64,000 bases of DNA from Paragorgia papillata (taxonomy: Eukaryota > Cnidaria > Anthozoa > Scleralcyonacea > Coralliidae). Numbering within the stretch: the stretch's first letter is position 1; each line of letters opens with the position of its first letter. Positions 51,291 through 62,305 of this stretch are shown piece by piece. Both the position numbers and the translations under genes were made by a program. A model generated the notes under the pieces. The model was not told the origin of the DNA. It was given only the letters and a program-made list of their open reading frames with translations, and made no database searches. The stretch lies in the NCBI GenBank assembly GCA_035771165.1, contig JAWNZC010000222.1:1-64000 (forward strand), read 5' to 3'.

Positions 51291-51529
51291 AGCTTCTAAA
51301 CGAATCAGTATTTAAAGAGAAAATTGAGGGTGAAAATTAAGTTGTCATAATTTATGGGAGTTTATTACCACATTTACAAACTCCGTCTCGGTAACTGATT
51401 TGCATTGTGTTTTCCTTCTGAAATATTAACGAGTTTGCGAATTCAGTTTCTCAACCTGACAAATTCATTTGATAAAGTTTGTCGAGCAACTTACTGTTTT
51501 GAATTGGAATAGTGTTTTTATAGTAAGTA

Positions 51530-51664
51530 ATAGCATGGCATTGACGTTGATTAGTGATTAAATGTACCTGAAAGCAAAGGAGGTTTAGTGCCCGAGGAAG
51601 TTTTACTAAACCTCCCTAGGGTTGAGGGACATTTAATCACTAATCAACTGAAATGCCATGCTAT
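51530..51664 (+). mobile_element. Hairpin MITE, 36-bp arms with inner hairpin
   Basis: ATAGCATGGCATTGACGTTG, ATTAGTGATTAAATGT pairs with ACATTTAATCACTAATCAAC, TGAAATGCCATGCTAT. A second inner stem is formed by AGGAGGTTTAGT and ACTAAACCTCC. Confidence 0.75.
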
Positions 51665-52106
51665 CATTTTGTAATATTACAGTTACAGAGGAAGAAGGAG
51701 TGTAAAACAAGAACGCTCTTGGTGGAATTAATACTAATGGGAATTCGATAAGAGTTCACTTCATGTATTTGTTAGTTAATATATGCAGAAGCGAACTTTG
51801 GCGTAAACATTAGGTAGGATTAGTTACTAATCTTACCTAATCTTTATGCATTGGGTTATTTAGAGAATAAATGTCCCTGTGGGAACAATGAAACCTGAGG
51901 TGGCCGCGATATTATACTAATAATCATACTTCATATTGGTTGTTGAGAATACTAATCAAATTCCAAACACGAAGATTCCAAGAAATAAATTTCATCAAAT
52001 GAATTGGTCAGATTAAGGAAATCAATTGCAACAATGTTTTAATAACACTCTTTGCCGCAACAGTAACATTTTTCCTTTAAAAATCTTTCAGCCGTACACC
52101 AACATT

Positions 52107-55100
52107 TCAATATTTTTTATTTGTATATAGAAAATCTGGTACGATTAAAAGAATATTACCTTTTGGAGGAAAGACCAGTTCCTTTCTGACTTTATCAGTC
52201 TTTTTGCAGAACAAGGCTTTATTGTAGCTGTCTGGAGCTTTCAGGAGCCTCTCGAAGTCCATTTCATGATGACAATCGTTACATTGATCACATTTGTTGT
52301 AAATTTTATAGCGAAGTTCTGGCCACAACTCCTTCACCATTTTTGCAAAGATCTGGTGGAGATGTATGAGCGCCTCCCACATGGTATTTAGTTGACCACG
52401 TTTCCCTATCCTGGTAGAAAACTCAATCTTATCCATTTCAGAACCATTCTTGGTTACGCAGAATTTAACTTCATCTGGGTCACCCTTGTTGTAAAAGCCA
52501 ACAAATCCTTCCTTACAATGAAATATGTAGTCAGAACGCAGGTGGCAACGGACCATTTGTCGTTCAAACAGACCAACCGGGACACGACTATGAAATTTGT
52601 ATGTGCACTTTGTTTCCCGCTGGTCTACTGGTAATTTTTCTGGCCATTCATCTAGAATGGTAACAGGATGGGTTTCAGGCATTAGTGCTGGGATAAAGGT
52701 GTATCTCTTCTTGATTTCTTTTCCCTCATACTCAGCTTCTTTCAGCGTCATTTCATAACCCACATCAAAATAATAGAGTAGACAGGCAAGCTTCTTAAAG
52801 TCAGCTTCTTCAGGAACAGCATCATACCAAATGCACCGCAAGAGAGATTCTGAAAGCAGCCCTTTCTTAATCAATTCTCCCTTCTCGTTATCAAATTTCG
52901 TACTATCCATGTTACAAGCTTTAAAAACTTTTTTGTATTGCAGGTGAGAAGACAAATCATGATGAACGACATCTTTGATCAACATGATAAGCCATTGGGG
53001 ATCTAGAAAGACAAGCTCTTTTAGCTGTTCGACGTGTGCGAATCTTAAAACTTTTCCAAGGCCAACAAGATAGAGAATAATTGAATTTAAGGTCTCTTTC
53101 CTGTCAAAAACTTCTTTGAACTCTTGGTTGTTTTCACAGAACCACTCTTCAAGCTTTTCAAATGTTAGGAACTTTTGCTGCTTTTCTTTATTCAGTTTCA
53201 TTCTTAAAGTTGGCAACAATTCCTCAATTCTTATCCATAGTGATGGCAAAGTGGTACTCAGATGAGGAAACAAACCTGTGTTGCTTCCTATTCGAAACAG
53301 TTCTTGCTTCAGCAAATCAATTACTTGCACAGGACTTTTCTCAGTTTCTTCCCTGGCTTCATCTCCAACTTCCGAAGCTTCATCTCCGACTTTCGAGGAT
53401 TTATCTCTGATTTCCGAAGCTTCATCTCCAACTTCCGAGGATTCAGCTTCACTTTCCGAGGCTTCATCTTCACTTTCCGAGGCTTCATCTTTACTTTCCG
53501 AGGATTCATCTTCCCGGACTTTATCTCCAGCTGATGCTGGAACAATAACTGTTAAAACAGCATTAGCATCTTGATTGTTCTCATGTGATGCAAAAGCTGT
53601 TGGAAGAACTGGTCGTTTTCCTAACAATAACGTTAGTTTTTCAATCCTGTTCTTGTAATAAGGATCATTTTTTGTTTCCAACTTTTCTATATCACTTTTT
53701 GTAAACTTCATATCTAGAAATTCTTGTTCGCCAATTTTATTCACCATTTGTTCACATTTAATTTTGACAAGACTTGGGTCTTTAATAAGGTCACATTTTG
53801 TTGCAGCCACCATGACAACAGGTCGCGGCACAATGCTCTTTACTTCATTAATCCACTTGCCAGTATTTGCATAATATGATTCATCAGTCATTTCATACTC
53901 TGAAATATCCACAACCAAAAGAAACAAAGACTTTTCTTCCATAAAGTAATGACTCACAGTTTGGTACCCCATGTTACCACCAAAATCCCAGATTTCAAGC
54001 TCAAGATCCTCATTTGCAGGATCTGGAAACCACTTTCTGATCTCAATCCCTTCTGTTCTCTCCTCTGGTCTGGTTAACCTTGATTCTCCCAACAACAATC
54101 CATTAACCAGACTTGTTTTTCCAGCACCAGTATTTCCAATCACCAACAGTCGAAGCCGTTTAGAATGAGCTTCGCCAAACTTTTTAATGTCTTGGAAATA
54201 TTTCAAAATTGCACTAGGACTTTCACAAATAACTTGTGGTGGTGTACCTAGCACGTTGCCTTTGAGGTTAAATATCACATTCCTGTCAATTAAGTTAGTA
54301 AAACTTTCTGACAATTCAGTTAGTCTATTTGACATCATATTTAAACTGACAAGATTGGGAAGTTCAAGTACAGCATCTGGCAAAACATGGATGGTGTTGT
54401 TCCTAAAGTCCAGATCTTCTAAATTAATTAAATTGTGAAGTCCATCTGGGAATTTTTCAAGACTACAGTTCCTCATATTCAGCTTTCTTAAATTCTTTAA
54501 TTTAGAAATTGAAAATGGCAGCTTACCAAGGTTGGCGTTGAAGGAAAGGTTCAGATCTTCTAAATTAACGCAATTCTCGAGACCATCCGGGAATTTTTCA
54601 AGACTACAGTTCGTCATATTCAGCTTTCTTAAATTCTTTAATTTAGAAATTGAAAATGGCAGCTTACCAAGGTTGGCGTTGACGGAAAGGTTCAGATCTT
54701 CTAAATTAACGCAATTCTCGAGACCATCCAGGAAGTTTTCAAGACTGCAGTCTGACATATCCAGCTTTCTTAAATTCCTTAATTTAGCAAATGAAAATGG
54801 CAGCTTACCAAGGTTGGCGTTGCCGGAAAGGTTCAGATCTTCTAAATTAACCCAATTCTCGAGACCATCCGGGAATTTTTCAAGACTACTGCTCGACATA
54901 TGCAGCTTTCTTAAATTCTTTAATTTAGAAATTGAAAATGGCAGCTTACCAAGGTTGGCGTTGAGGGAAAGGTTCAGATCTTCTAAATTAACACAATTCT
55001 CGAGACCATCCGGGAATTTTTCAAGACTGCAGTCTGACATATCCAGCTTTCTTAAACTCTTTAATTTAGAAATTGAAAATGGCAGCTTACCAAGGTTGGC

Positions 55101-56867
55101 GTTGAAGGAAAGGTCCAGATCTTCTAAATTAACGCAATTCTCGAGACCATCCCGGAATTTTTCAAGACTACAGCTCGACATATCCAGCTTTCTTAAATTC
55201 TTTAATTTAGAAATTGAAAATGGCAGCTTACCAAGGTTGGCGTTGAAGGAAAGGTTCAGATCTTCTAAATTAACGCAATTCTCGAGACCATCCGGGAATT
55301 TTTCAAGACTACAGTTCCTCATATTCAGCTTTCTTAAATTCTTTAATTTAGAAATTGAAAATGGCAGCTTACGAAGGTTGGCGTTGACGGAAAGGTTCAG
55401 ATCTTCTAAATTAACGCAATTCTCGAGACCATCCGGGAAGTTTTCAAGACTGCAGTCTGACATATCCAGCTTTCTTAAATTCTTTAATTTAGCAAATGAA
55501 AATGGCAGCTTACCAAGGTTGGCGTTGCCGCAAAGGTCCAGATCTTCTAAATTAACGCAATTCTCGAGACCATCCGGGAATTTTTCAAGACTACTGCTCG
55601 ACATATCCAGCTTTCTTAAATTCTTTAATTTAGAAATTGAAAATGGCAGCTTACCAAGGTTGGCGTTGAGGGAAAGGTTCAGATCTTCTAAATTAACACA
55701 ATTCTCGAGACCATCCGGGAATTTTTCAAGACTGCAGTCTGACATATCCAGCTTTCTTAAACTCTTTAATTTAGAAATTGAAAATGGCAGCTTACCAAGG
55801 TTGGCGTTGACGGAAAGGTCCAGATCTTCTAAATTAACGCAATTCTCGAGACCATCCGGGAATTTTTCAAGACTACAGCTCGACATATCCAGCTTTCTTA
55901 AATTCTTTAATTTAGAAATTGAAAATGGCAGCTTACCAAGGTTGGCGTTGAAGGAAAGGTTCAGATCTTCTAAATTAACACAATTCTCGAGACCATCCGG
56001 GAATTTTTCAAGACTACAGCTCGACATATCCAGCTTTCTTAAATTCTTTAATTTAGAAATTGAAAATGGCAGCTTACCAAGGTTGGCGTTGAAGGAAAGG
56101 TTCAGATCTTCTAAATTAACGCAATTCTCGAGACCATCCGGGAATTTTTCAAGACTACAGTTCCTCATATTCAGCTTTCTTAAATTCTTTAATTTAGAAA
56201 TTGAAAATGGCAGCTTACCAAGGTTGGCGTTGACGGAAAGGTTCAGATCTTCTAAATTAACGCAATTCTCGAGACCATCCGGGAAGTTTTCAAGACTGCA
56301 GTCTGACATATCCAGCTTTCTTAAATTCTTTAATTTAGCAAATGAAAATGGCAGCTTACCAAGGTTGGCGTTGCCGCAAAGGTCCAGATCTTCTAAATTA
56401 ACGCAATTCTCGAGACCATCCGGGAATTTTTCAAGACTACTGCTCGACATATCCAGCTTTCTTAAATTCTTTAATTTAGAAATTGAAAATGGCAGCTTAC
56501 CAAGGTTGGCGTTGAGGGAAAGGTTCAGATCTTCTAAATTAACACAATTCTCGAGACCATCCGGGAATTTTTCAAGACTGCAGTCTGACATATCCAGCTT
56601 TCTTAAACTCTTTAATTTAGAAATTGAAAATGGCAGCTTACCAAGGTTGGCGTTGAAGGAAAGGTCCAGATCTTCTAAATTAACGCAATTCTCGAGACCA
56701 TCCCGGAATTTTTCAAGACTACAGCTCGACATATCCAGCTTTCTTAAATTCTTTAATTTAGAAATTGAAAATGGCAGCTTACCAAGGTTGGCGTTGAAGG
56801 AAAGGTTCAGATCTTCTAAATTAACGCAATTCTCGAGACCATCCGGGAATTTTTCAAGACTACACAC
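52107..56867 (-). CDS. ROCO protein: LRR array, Roc GTPase, acidic linker, COR
   Basis: The open frame covers 1586 codons. The coding exon most likely ends at the donor CCAAAAG/GTAATA (52160/52159, phase 1); the last 17 codons to the TAA would be intron. Residues 1-780 are 17 units of 46 residues (ENCVNLEDLNLSFNANLGKL, PFSISKLKNLRKLDMS, SCSLEKFPDGL), each two leucine-rich repeats; more diverged LRRs follow to about 870. Roc: P-loop GNTGAGKTS (911-919), DFGG (961-964) and TKCD (1023-1026). An acidic DEASE-type repeat linker spans about 1110-1180. COR follows, with LVFLDPQWLIMLIKDVV and PVGLFERQMVRCHL, and a Cys-rich CDQCNDCHHEMD near 1526. Roc-COR proteins are GTP-dependent dimers in signalling; the LRR-Roc-COR order without a kinase is that of MFHAS1-type proteins. 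The first codon shown is not an ATG; LRR homology stops abruptly at 56865, so the N-terminus lies elsewhere or is lost. The antisense 783-codon frame is a shadow. Confidence 0.85.
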   Translation of the reverse strand: MCSLEKFPDGLENCVNLEDLNLSFNANLGKLPFSISKLKNLRKLDMSSCSLEKFRDGLENCVNLEDLDLSFNANLGKLPFSISKLKSLRKLDMSDCSLEKFPDGLENCVNLEDLNLSLNANLGKLPFSISKLKNLRKLDMSSSSLEKFPDGLENCVNLEDLDLCGNANLGKLPFSFAKLKNLRKLDMSDCSLENFPDGLENCVNLEDLNLSVNANLGKLPFSISKLKNLRKLNMRNCSLEKFPDGLENCVNLEDLNLSFNANLGKLPFSISKLKNLRKLDMSSCSLEKFPDGLENCVNLEDLNLSFNANLGKLPFSISKLKNLRKLDMSSCSLEKFPDGLENCVNLEDLDLSVNANLGKLPFSISKLKSLRKLDMSDCSLEKFPDGLENCVNLEDLNLSLNANLGKLPFSISKLKNLRKLDMSSSSLEKFPDGLENCVNLEDLDLCGNANLGKLPFSFAKLKNLRKLDMSDCSLENFPDGLENCVNLEDLNLSVNANLRKLPFSISKLKNLRKLNMRNCSLEKFPDGLENCVNLEDLNLSFNANLGKLPFSISKLKNLRKLDMSSCSLEKFRDGLENCVNLEDLDLSFNANLGKLPFSISKLKSLRKLDMSDCSLEKFPDGLENCVNLEDLNLSLNANLGKLPFSISKLKNLRKLHMSSSSLEKFPDGLENWVNLEDLNLSGNANLGKLPFSFAKLRNLRKLDMSDCSLENFLDGLENCVNLEDLNLSVNANLGKLPFSISKLKNLRKLNMTNCSLEKFPDGLENCVNLEDLNLSFNANLGKLPFSISKLKNLRKLNMRNCSLEKFPDGLHNLINLEDLDFRNNTIHVLPDAVLELPNLVSLNMMSNRLTELSESFTNLIDRNVIFNLKGNVLGTPPQVICESPSAILKYFQDIKKFGEAHSKRLRLLVIGNTGAGKTSLVNGLLLGESRLTRPEERTEGIEIRKWFPDPANEDLELEIWDFGGNMGYQTVSHYFMEEKSLFLLVVDISEYEMTDESYYANTGKWINEVKSIVPRPVVMVAATKCDLIKDPSLVKIKCEQMVNKIGEQEFLDMKFTKSDIEKLETKNDPYYKNRIEKLTLLLGKRPVLPTAFASHENNQDANAVLTVIVPASAGDKVREDESSESKDEASESEDEASESEAESSEVGDEASEIRDKSSKVGDEASEVGDEAREETEKSPVQVIDLLKQELFRIGSNTGLFPHLSTTLPSLWIRIEELLPTLRMKLNKEKQQKFLTFEKLEEWFCENNQEFKEVFDRKETLNSIILYLVGLGKVLRFAHVEQLKELVFLDPQWLIMLIKDVVHHDLSSHLQYKKVFKACNMDSTKFDNEKGELIKKGLLSESLLRCIWYDAVPEEADFKKLACLLYYFDVGYEMTLKEAEYEGKEIKKRYTFIPALMPETHPVTILDEWPEKLPVDQRETKCTYKFHSRVPVGLFERQMVRCHLRSDYIFHCKEGFVGFYNKGDPDEVKFCVTKNGSEMDKIEFSTRIGKRGQLNTMWEALIHLHQIFAKMVKELWPELRYKIYNKCDQCNDCHHEMDFERLLKAPDSYNKALFCKKTDKVRKELVFPPKGNILLIVPDFLYTNKKY
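53335..53545 (-). repeat. Short tandem repeats encoding acidic DEASE linker
   Basis: In the minus-strand coding sense the repeats give SESKDEASESEDEASESEAE and SSEVGDEASEIRDKSSKVGD. The DNA unit is about 21 bases (GATGAAGCCTCGGAAAGTGA and variants). They lie between Roc and COR, where ROCO proteins usually have only a short connection. Confidence 0.85.
54430..56866 (-). repeat. 138-bp coding tandem repeat (LRR units), 17-18 copies
   Basis: Each 138-base unit encodes 46 residues. By their variants the units form a five-unit higher-order block: a unit with KNLRK and FNANL, one with KSLRK, one with LNANL, one with SSSLE plus CGNANL plus FAKLK, and one with SLENF plus VNANL. Units 1-5, 6-11 (with one extra) and 12-16 follow this order. 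Units in equivalent positions are nearly identical, so expansion or homogenisation was recent. Confidence 0.9.
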
Positions 56868-57140
56868 GGGACGAAAAAATTGATTTGCACATTTGCAAAT
56901 TTAATGACAAAGTTGTTGCAAACATCAACTTTGCACGCGTATGGCCAGATTTGCACATATGCAAAGTTGGAAATTGCCGTCAGCTTTGCAACCGGTGCGG
57001 ATTTGGCGATTGCCGTAGAGCCGCCGGTGCAAAGTCATTGCAAATTTGTTGCAAAGTTCAAACTTTGCACAAATGTTTGCAAAGTTTGCAAATTTATTGC
57101 AAAGGCAGAATTTGCTAACGTTTTTGCGCTACGTGCAAAT
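56868..57140 (+). repeat. TTTGCA/TGCAAA palindromic motif array
   Basis: About 270 bases with 15 or more TTTGCA, TGCAAA or TTTGCAAA motifs in both orientations. The ends AATTGATTTGCAC and GTGCAAATCTTATGTAATT are weak inverted repeats. It starts within two to three bases of the end of LRR homology. It resembles the subterminal-repeat elements seen elsewhere in the window and may be a DNA-transposon relic. Confidence 0.65.
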
Positions 57141-57214
57141 CTTATGTAATTGATCATGTTTTCCATAGATGCAAATTTATAGCGGATTTAACTTTGCTTA
57201 TGTAAAAAACTTAT

Positions 57215-57395
57215 GGACCTTATTCCAAAATGCCCGTCAAATTAAAATTCTTTTATATACATATAAAATAGCCCTTATGAACTCGTTTTCATGTGGGAAA
57301 TTCAAAAGAATTATTACTTTTAACCGAGGTCATAAGGGCTAATTTATATGCACATAAACGAATAATAATTCGGCGACCATTTTGGAATAAGGTCT
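57215..57395 (+). mobile_element. MITE GACCTTATTCCAAAATG
   Basis: GACCTTATTCCAAAATG (57217) faces CATTTTGGAATAAGGTC (57377-57393). Inner blocks CATATAAAATAGCCCTTATGA and CATAAGGGCTAATTTATATG are also inverted. Confidence 0.8.
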
Positions 57396-58489
57396 ATGTA
57401 GTTCAAATTATTTTTTTTGCATTTAAACACTGTTAATTTATTGAATTATTGTGAGCAAACATCAAGCCCGGTTTTCAATTGGACGCAACAATGTCGTAGC
57501 GACCGCGGAGAGTGAAGCTAAGTATATAAGGGTCCTTCCGACAAGAGAAAAGAAGATTTTAAAATTCTTGTCGTCACTTGTCTTTGCTGGTCGCAAAAAT
57601 CCTTGAGCGGCCGCAGGGATAGAACCCGCGCCTCTGTCTTTGTTGTCACAAAATAGAAACCAGGTGATCGCGTTACCTACAGGATATAGAATTCCTATAA
57701 ATATAAACATATAAATATCCCTAACAAATGTTTATTATATATATAAAAACTTTAAAAAGATAAATAACAAACTGTAACGGTAACATATGCAAACATTTAC
57801 GGTATTTAAACAAATTAAGAATTGTTATTTTTTTCGCGATGTCTATTTGATCCTAACCTACATACTCATGGACAAATTAACATTAACTCATTCCTGTTCG
57901 AGGGCTTCCCCAGAGGTGAATAAAATCGTCTGGCGTTAGCCAGAATAAAATACTAAACACCAATTCCGACAGGAAAGAGTTAAATTTTTAAACTAATTTC
58001 AATTAACAGTTCATTGTTATGTATTGGATTGAAAGCATTTCCTTCTTGTTTTGTTTTTCTTTTGCCAAGTTGTCCATTAGTTTCTGAACTACAGTAGGTC
58101 TGATAAGAAACATATTCTCCGTCACATAGTTGTTTAGACGTCACTTCTATGTAATATTAGCTATATCTAAACAGAGATTATTGATTTTTGCGAATGACAT
58201 TGTATGAACATCAATAAAGATTTTTATATTTTGAAGAATGTTGTGAAGTGAAAAAATATAGTCCATCCGATTGAATGAAATAATGACAAAGCTACTGAAC
58301 AAGATAACTATCTGAACAACTTGGCTATGAGGCTCCACCAGACATTTTTTCCCGTAATTTGTTGTCCGGATATTTAACGATGTTGAAGTTTCTATACAAC
58401 AAAGGAAAAGAAGACATTTTTAAAAATTTTATTTAAAATTATGATTAACATACACTGCACATAAAAATACAACACTTGTTAATGTGCAT
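57396..58489. other. No gene recognised
   Basis: Contains a diverged copy of the dispersed repeat of 50140-50705 (57885-57980: AACTCATTCCTG, GAATAAAATCGTCTGGCGTTAG, GGAAAGAGTTAAA) and a tRNA-like patch near 57605-57690 that is too weak to call. Otherwise AT-rich. Confidence 0.45.
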
Positions 58490-61400
58490 GCTCACAACAG
58501 ACTAGACGCAGGACAAGACGCAAGACAAGACGCAAGACAAGACGCAAGACAAGACGCAAGAAAAGACGCAAGACAAGATGCAAGACAAGATGCAAGAAAA
58601 GACGTAAGACAAGATGCAAGACAAGAGTGAGACGCAAGACGATACGCAAGACAAGATGCAAGACGAGAAGAGACGCAAGACAAGACAAGACGCAAGACAA
58701 GACAAGACGCAAGACAAGACAAGACGCAAGACAAGACAAGACGCAAGACAAGACAAGACGCAAGACAACACAAGACGCAAGACAACACAAGACGCAAGAC
58801 AACACAAGACGCAAGACAACACAAGACGCAAGACAACACAAGACGCAAGACAAGACAAGACGGAAGACAAGACAAGATGCAAGACAAGACAAGATGCAAG
58901 ACAAGACAAGATGGAAGACAAGACAAGATGCAAGACAAGACAAGATGCAAGACAAGACAAGATGCAAGACAAGACAAGACAAGACAAGACAAGACAAGAC
59001 AAGACAAGACAAGACAAGATGCAAGACAAGACAAGATGCAAGACAAGACAAGATGCAAGACAAGACAAGACGCAAGACAAGACAAGACGCAAGACAACAC
59101 AAGACGCAAGACAACACAAGACGCAAGACAACACAAGACGCAAGACAACACAAGACGCAAGACAAGACAAGACGGAAGACAAGACAAGATGCAAGACAAG
59201 ACAAGATGCAAGACAAGACAAGATGGAAGACAAGACAAGATGCAAGACAAGACAAGATGCAAGACAAGACAAGATGGAAGACAAGACAAGATGCAAGACA
59301 AGACAAGATGCAAGACAAGACAAGATGCAAGACAAGACAAGACAAGACAAGACAAGACAAGACAAGATGCAAGACAAGACAAGATGCAAGACAAGACAAG
59401 ATGCAAGACAAGACAAGATGCAAGACACGACAAGATGCAAGACACGACAAGATGCAAGACACGACAAGATGCAAGACAAGACAAGATGCAAGACAAGACA
59501 AAATGCAAGACAAGACAAGACAAAATGCAAGACAAGACAAAATGCAAGACAAGATGCAAGACAAGACAAGATGCAAGACAAGACAAGACAAGATGCAAGA
59601 CAAGACAAGATGCAAGATGCAAGATGCAAGATGCAAGATGCAAGATGCAAGACAAGACAAGACAAGACAAGACAAGACAAGACAAGACAAGACAAGACAA
59701 GACAAGACAAGACAAGACAAGACAAGACAAGACAAGATGCAAGATGCAAGATGCAATATGCAAGACAAGATGCAAGATGCAAGACAAGATGCAAGATGCA
59801 AGACAAGATGCAAGATGCAAGATGCAAGACAAGACAAGATGCAAGACAAGACAAAATGCAAGACAAGACAAGACAAGACAAAATGCAAGACAAGACAAAA
59901 TGCAAGACAAGATGCAAGACAAGACAAGATGCAAGACAAGACAAGACAAGATGCAAGACAAGACAAAATACAAGACAAGACAAATGCAATTAGACAAGAC
60001 AAATGCAAGACAAGATGGAAGACAAGACAAGATGCAAGACAAGACAAGATGCAAAACAAGACAAGATGCAAGACAAGATGCAAGACAAGACAAGATGCAA
60101 GACAAGACAAGACAAGATGCAAGACAAGACAAGATGCAAAACAAGACAAGATGCAAGACAAGATGCAAGACAAGACAAAATACAAGACAAGACAAATGCA
60201 ATTAGACAAGACAAATGCAAGACAAGATGGAAGACAAGACAAGATGCAAGACAAGACAAGACAAAATGCAAGACAAGACAAGACAAGACAAGACAAGACA
60301 AGACAAGACAAGACAAGACAAGACAAGACAAGACAAGACAAGACAAGACAAGACAAGACAAGACAAGACAAGACAAGACAAGACAAGACAAGACAAGACA
60401 AGACAAGACAAGACAAGACAAGACAAGACAAGACAAGACAAGACAAGACAAGACAAGACAAGATGCAAGATGCAAGATGCAATATGCAAGACAAGATGCA
60501 AGATGCAAGACAAGATGCAAGATGCAAGACAAGATGCAAGATGCAAGACAAGACAAGATGCAAGACAAGACAAAATGCAAGACAAGACAAGACAAAATGC
60601 AAGACAAGACAAAATGCAAGACAAGATGCAAGACAAGACAAGATGCAAGACAAGACAAGACAAGACGCAAGACAAGACAAGATGCAAAACAAGACAAGAT
60701 GCAAGACAAGATGCAAGACAAGACAAGATGCAAGACAAGACAAGATGCAAGATGCAAGATGCAGGACAAGATGCAAGACAAGACAAGATGCAAGACAAGA
60801 CAAGACAAGATGCAAGACAAGACAAGATGCAAGACAAGACAAGATGCAAGACAAGACAAGATGCAAGACAAGACAAGATGCAAGACAAGACAAGATGCAA
60901 GACAAGACAAGATGCAAGACAAGACAAGATGCAAGACAAGACAAGATGCAAGACAAGACAAGATGCAAGACAAGACAAGACAAGATGCAAGACAAGACAA
61001 GATGCAAAACAAGACAAGATGCAAGACAAGATGCAAGACAAGACAAGATGCAAGACAAGACAAGATGCAAGATGCAAGATGCAGGACAAGATGCAAGATG
61101 CAAGACAAGATGCAAGATGCAAGATGCAAGATGCAAGACAAGACAAGACAAGACAAGACAAGATGCAAGAAGCAAGATGCAATATGCAAGACAAGATGCA
61201 AGATGCAAGACAAGATGCAAGATGCAAGACAAGACAAGATGCAAGACAAGACAAAATGCAAGACAAGACAAGACAAAATGCAAGACAAGACAAAATGCAA
61301 GACAAGATGCAAGACAAGACAAGATGCAAGACAAGACAAGATGCAAGATGCAAGATGCAAGATGCAAGATGCAAGATGCAAGACAAGATGCAAGATGCAA

Positions 61401-62305
61401 GATGCAAGACAAGATGCAAGATGCAAGATGCAAGATGCAAGACAAGACAAGACAAGACAAGACAAGACAAGACAAGACAAGACAAGACAAGACAAGACAA
61501 GACAAGACAAGACAAGACAAGACAAGACAAGACAAGATGCAAGATGCAAGATGCAAGATGCAATATGCAAGACAAGATGCAAGATGCAAGACAAGATGCA
61601 AGATGCAAGACAAGATGCAAGATGCAAGACAAGACAAGATGCAAGACAAGACAAAATGCAAGACAAGACAAGACAAAATGCAAGACAAGACAAAATGCAA
61701 GACAAGATGCAAGACAAGACAAGACAAGATGCAAGACAAGACAAAATACAAGACAAGACAAATGCAATTAGACAAGCCAAATGCAAGACAAGATGGAAGA
61801 CAAGACAAGATGCAAGACAAGACAAGACAAAATGCAAGACAAGACAAGACAAGACAAGACAAGACAAGACAAGACAAGACAAGACAAGACAAGACAAGAC
61901 AAGACAAGACAAGACAAGACAAGACAAGACAAGACAAGACAAGACAAGACAAGGCAAGACAAGACAAGATGCAAGATGCAAGATGCAAAATGCAAGACAA
62001 GATGCAAGATGCAAGACAAGATGCAAAATGCAAGACAAGATGCAAGATGCAAGACAAGACAAGATGCAAGACAAGACAAAATGCAAGACAAGACAAGACA
62101 AAATGCAAGACAAGATGCAAGACAAAACAAGATGCAAGACAAGACAAGATGCAAGACAAGACAAGACAAGACAAAATACAAGACAAGATGGAAGACAAGA
62201 CAAGATGGAAGACAAGACAAGATGCAAGACAAGACAAGACAAAATGCAAGACAAGACAAGACAAAATCCAAGACAAGATGCAAGACAAGACAAGATGCAA
62301 TATAT
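58490..62305 (+). repeat. 3.8-kb satellite of GACAA / GATGCAA / GACGCAA units
   Basis: Built from GACAA pentamers and GATGCAA, GACGCAA or GATGGAA heptamers; pure (GACAA)n runs of up to about 200 bases occur near 60260-60460. Larger blocks repeat: the CGCAAGACAACA run followed by GACGGAAGACAA at about 58750-58880 recurs near 59080-59180, and ACAAATGCAATTAGACAAG with its flanks recurs at about 59978, 60190 and 61760. Open frames of up to 1273 codons on both strands arise because the units never form stops; they are not genes. Confidence 0.95.

Larger units (their letters stand above)
41511..56867 (-). other. Gene model: LRR-Roc-COR protein with two Death domains
   Basis: Five minus-strand coding pieces join in one frame: the large exon (ending at donor 52160/52159), 49762-49809, 48272-48556, 47773-47877 and 41511-41801. 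All four downstream pieces have consensus AG acceptors and GT donors, are in phase 1 at both ends, and have lengths divisible by three (48, 285, 105 and 291). That agreement is hard to obtain by chance. The predicted order is LRRs, Roc GTPase, acidic linker, COR, short linker, Death domain, Ser/Gln-rich linker, Death domain. Symmetric exons also allow in-frame skipping of either Death domain. The intron before 41801 is about 6 kb and full of repeats. A terminal exon with stop codon was not found, so the gene probably continues left. The 5' end is also missing. Confidence 0.65.

Noticed and set aside
54532..56883. 783-codon plus-strand frame opposite the LRR array
   Set aside because: It is the antisense of the LRR repeat. 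The minus frame continues into clear Roc and COR domains while the plus frame has no domain.
57600..57690. tRNA-like sequence on the minus strand (GGTTCTATCCC B-box-like)
   Set aside because: The B box has a mismatch at a conserved position, no A box is convincing and no cloverleaf forms.
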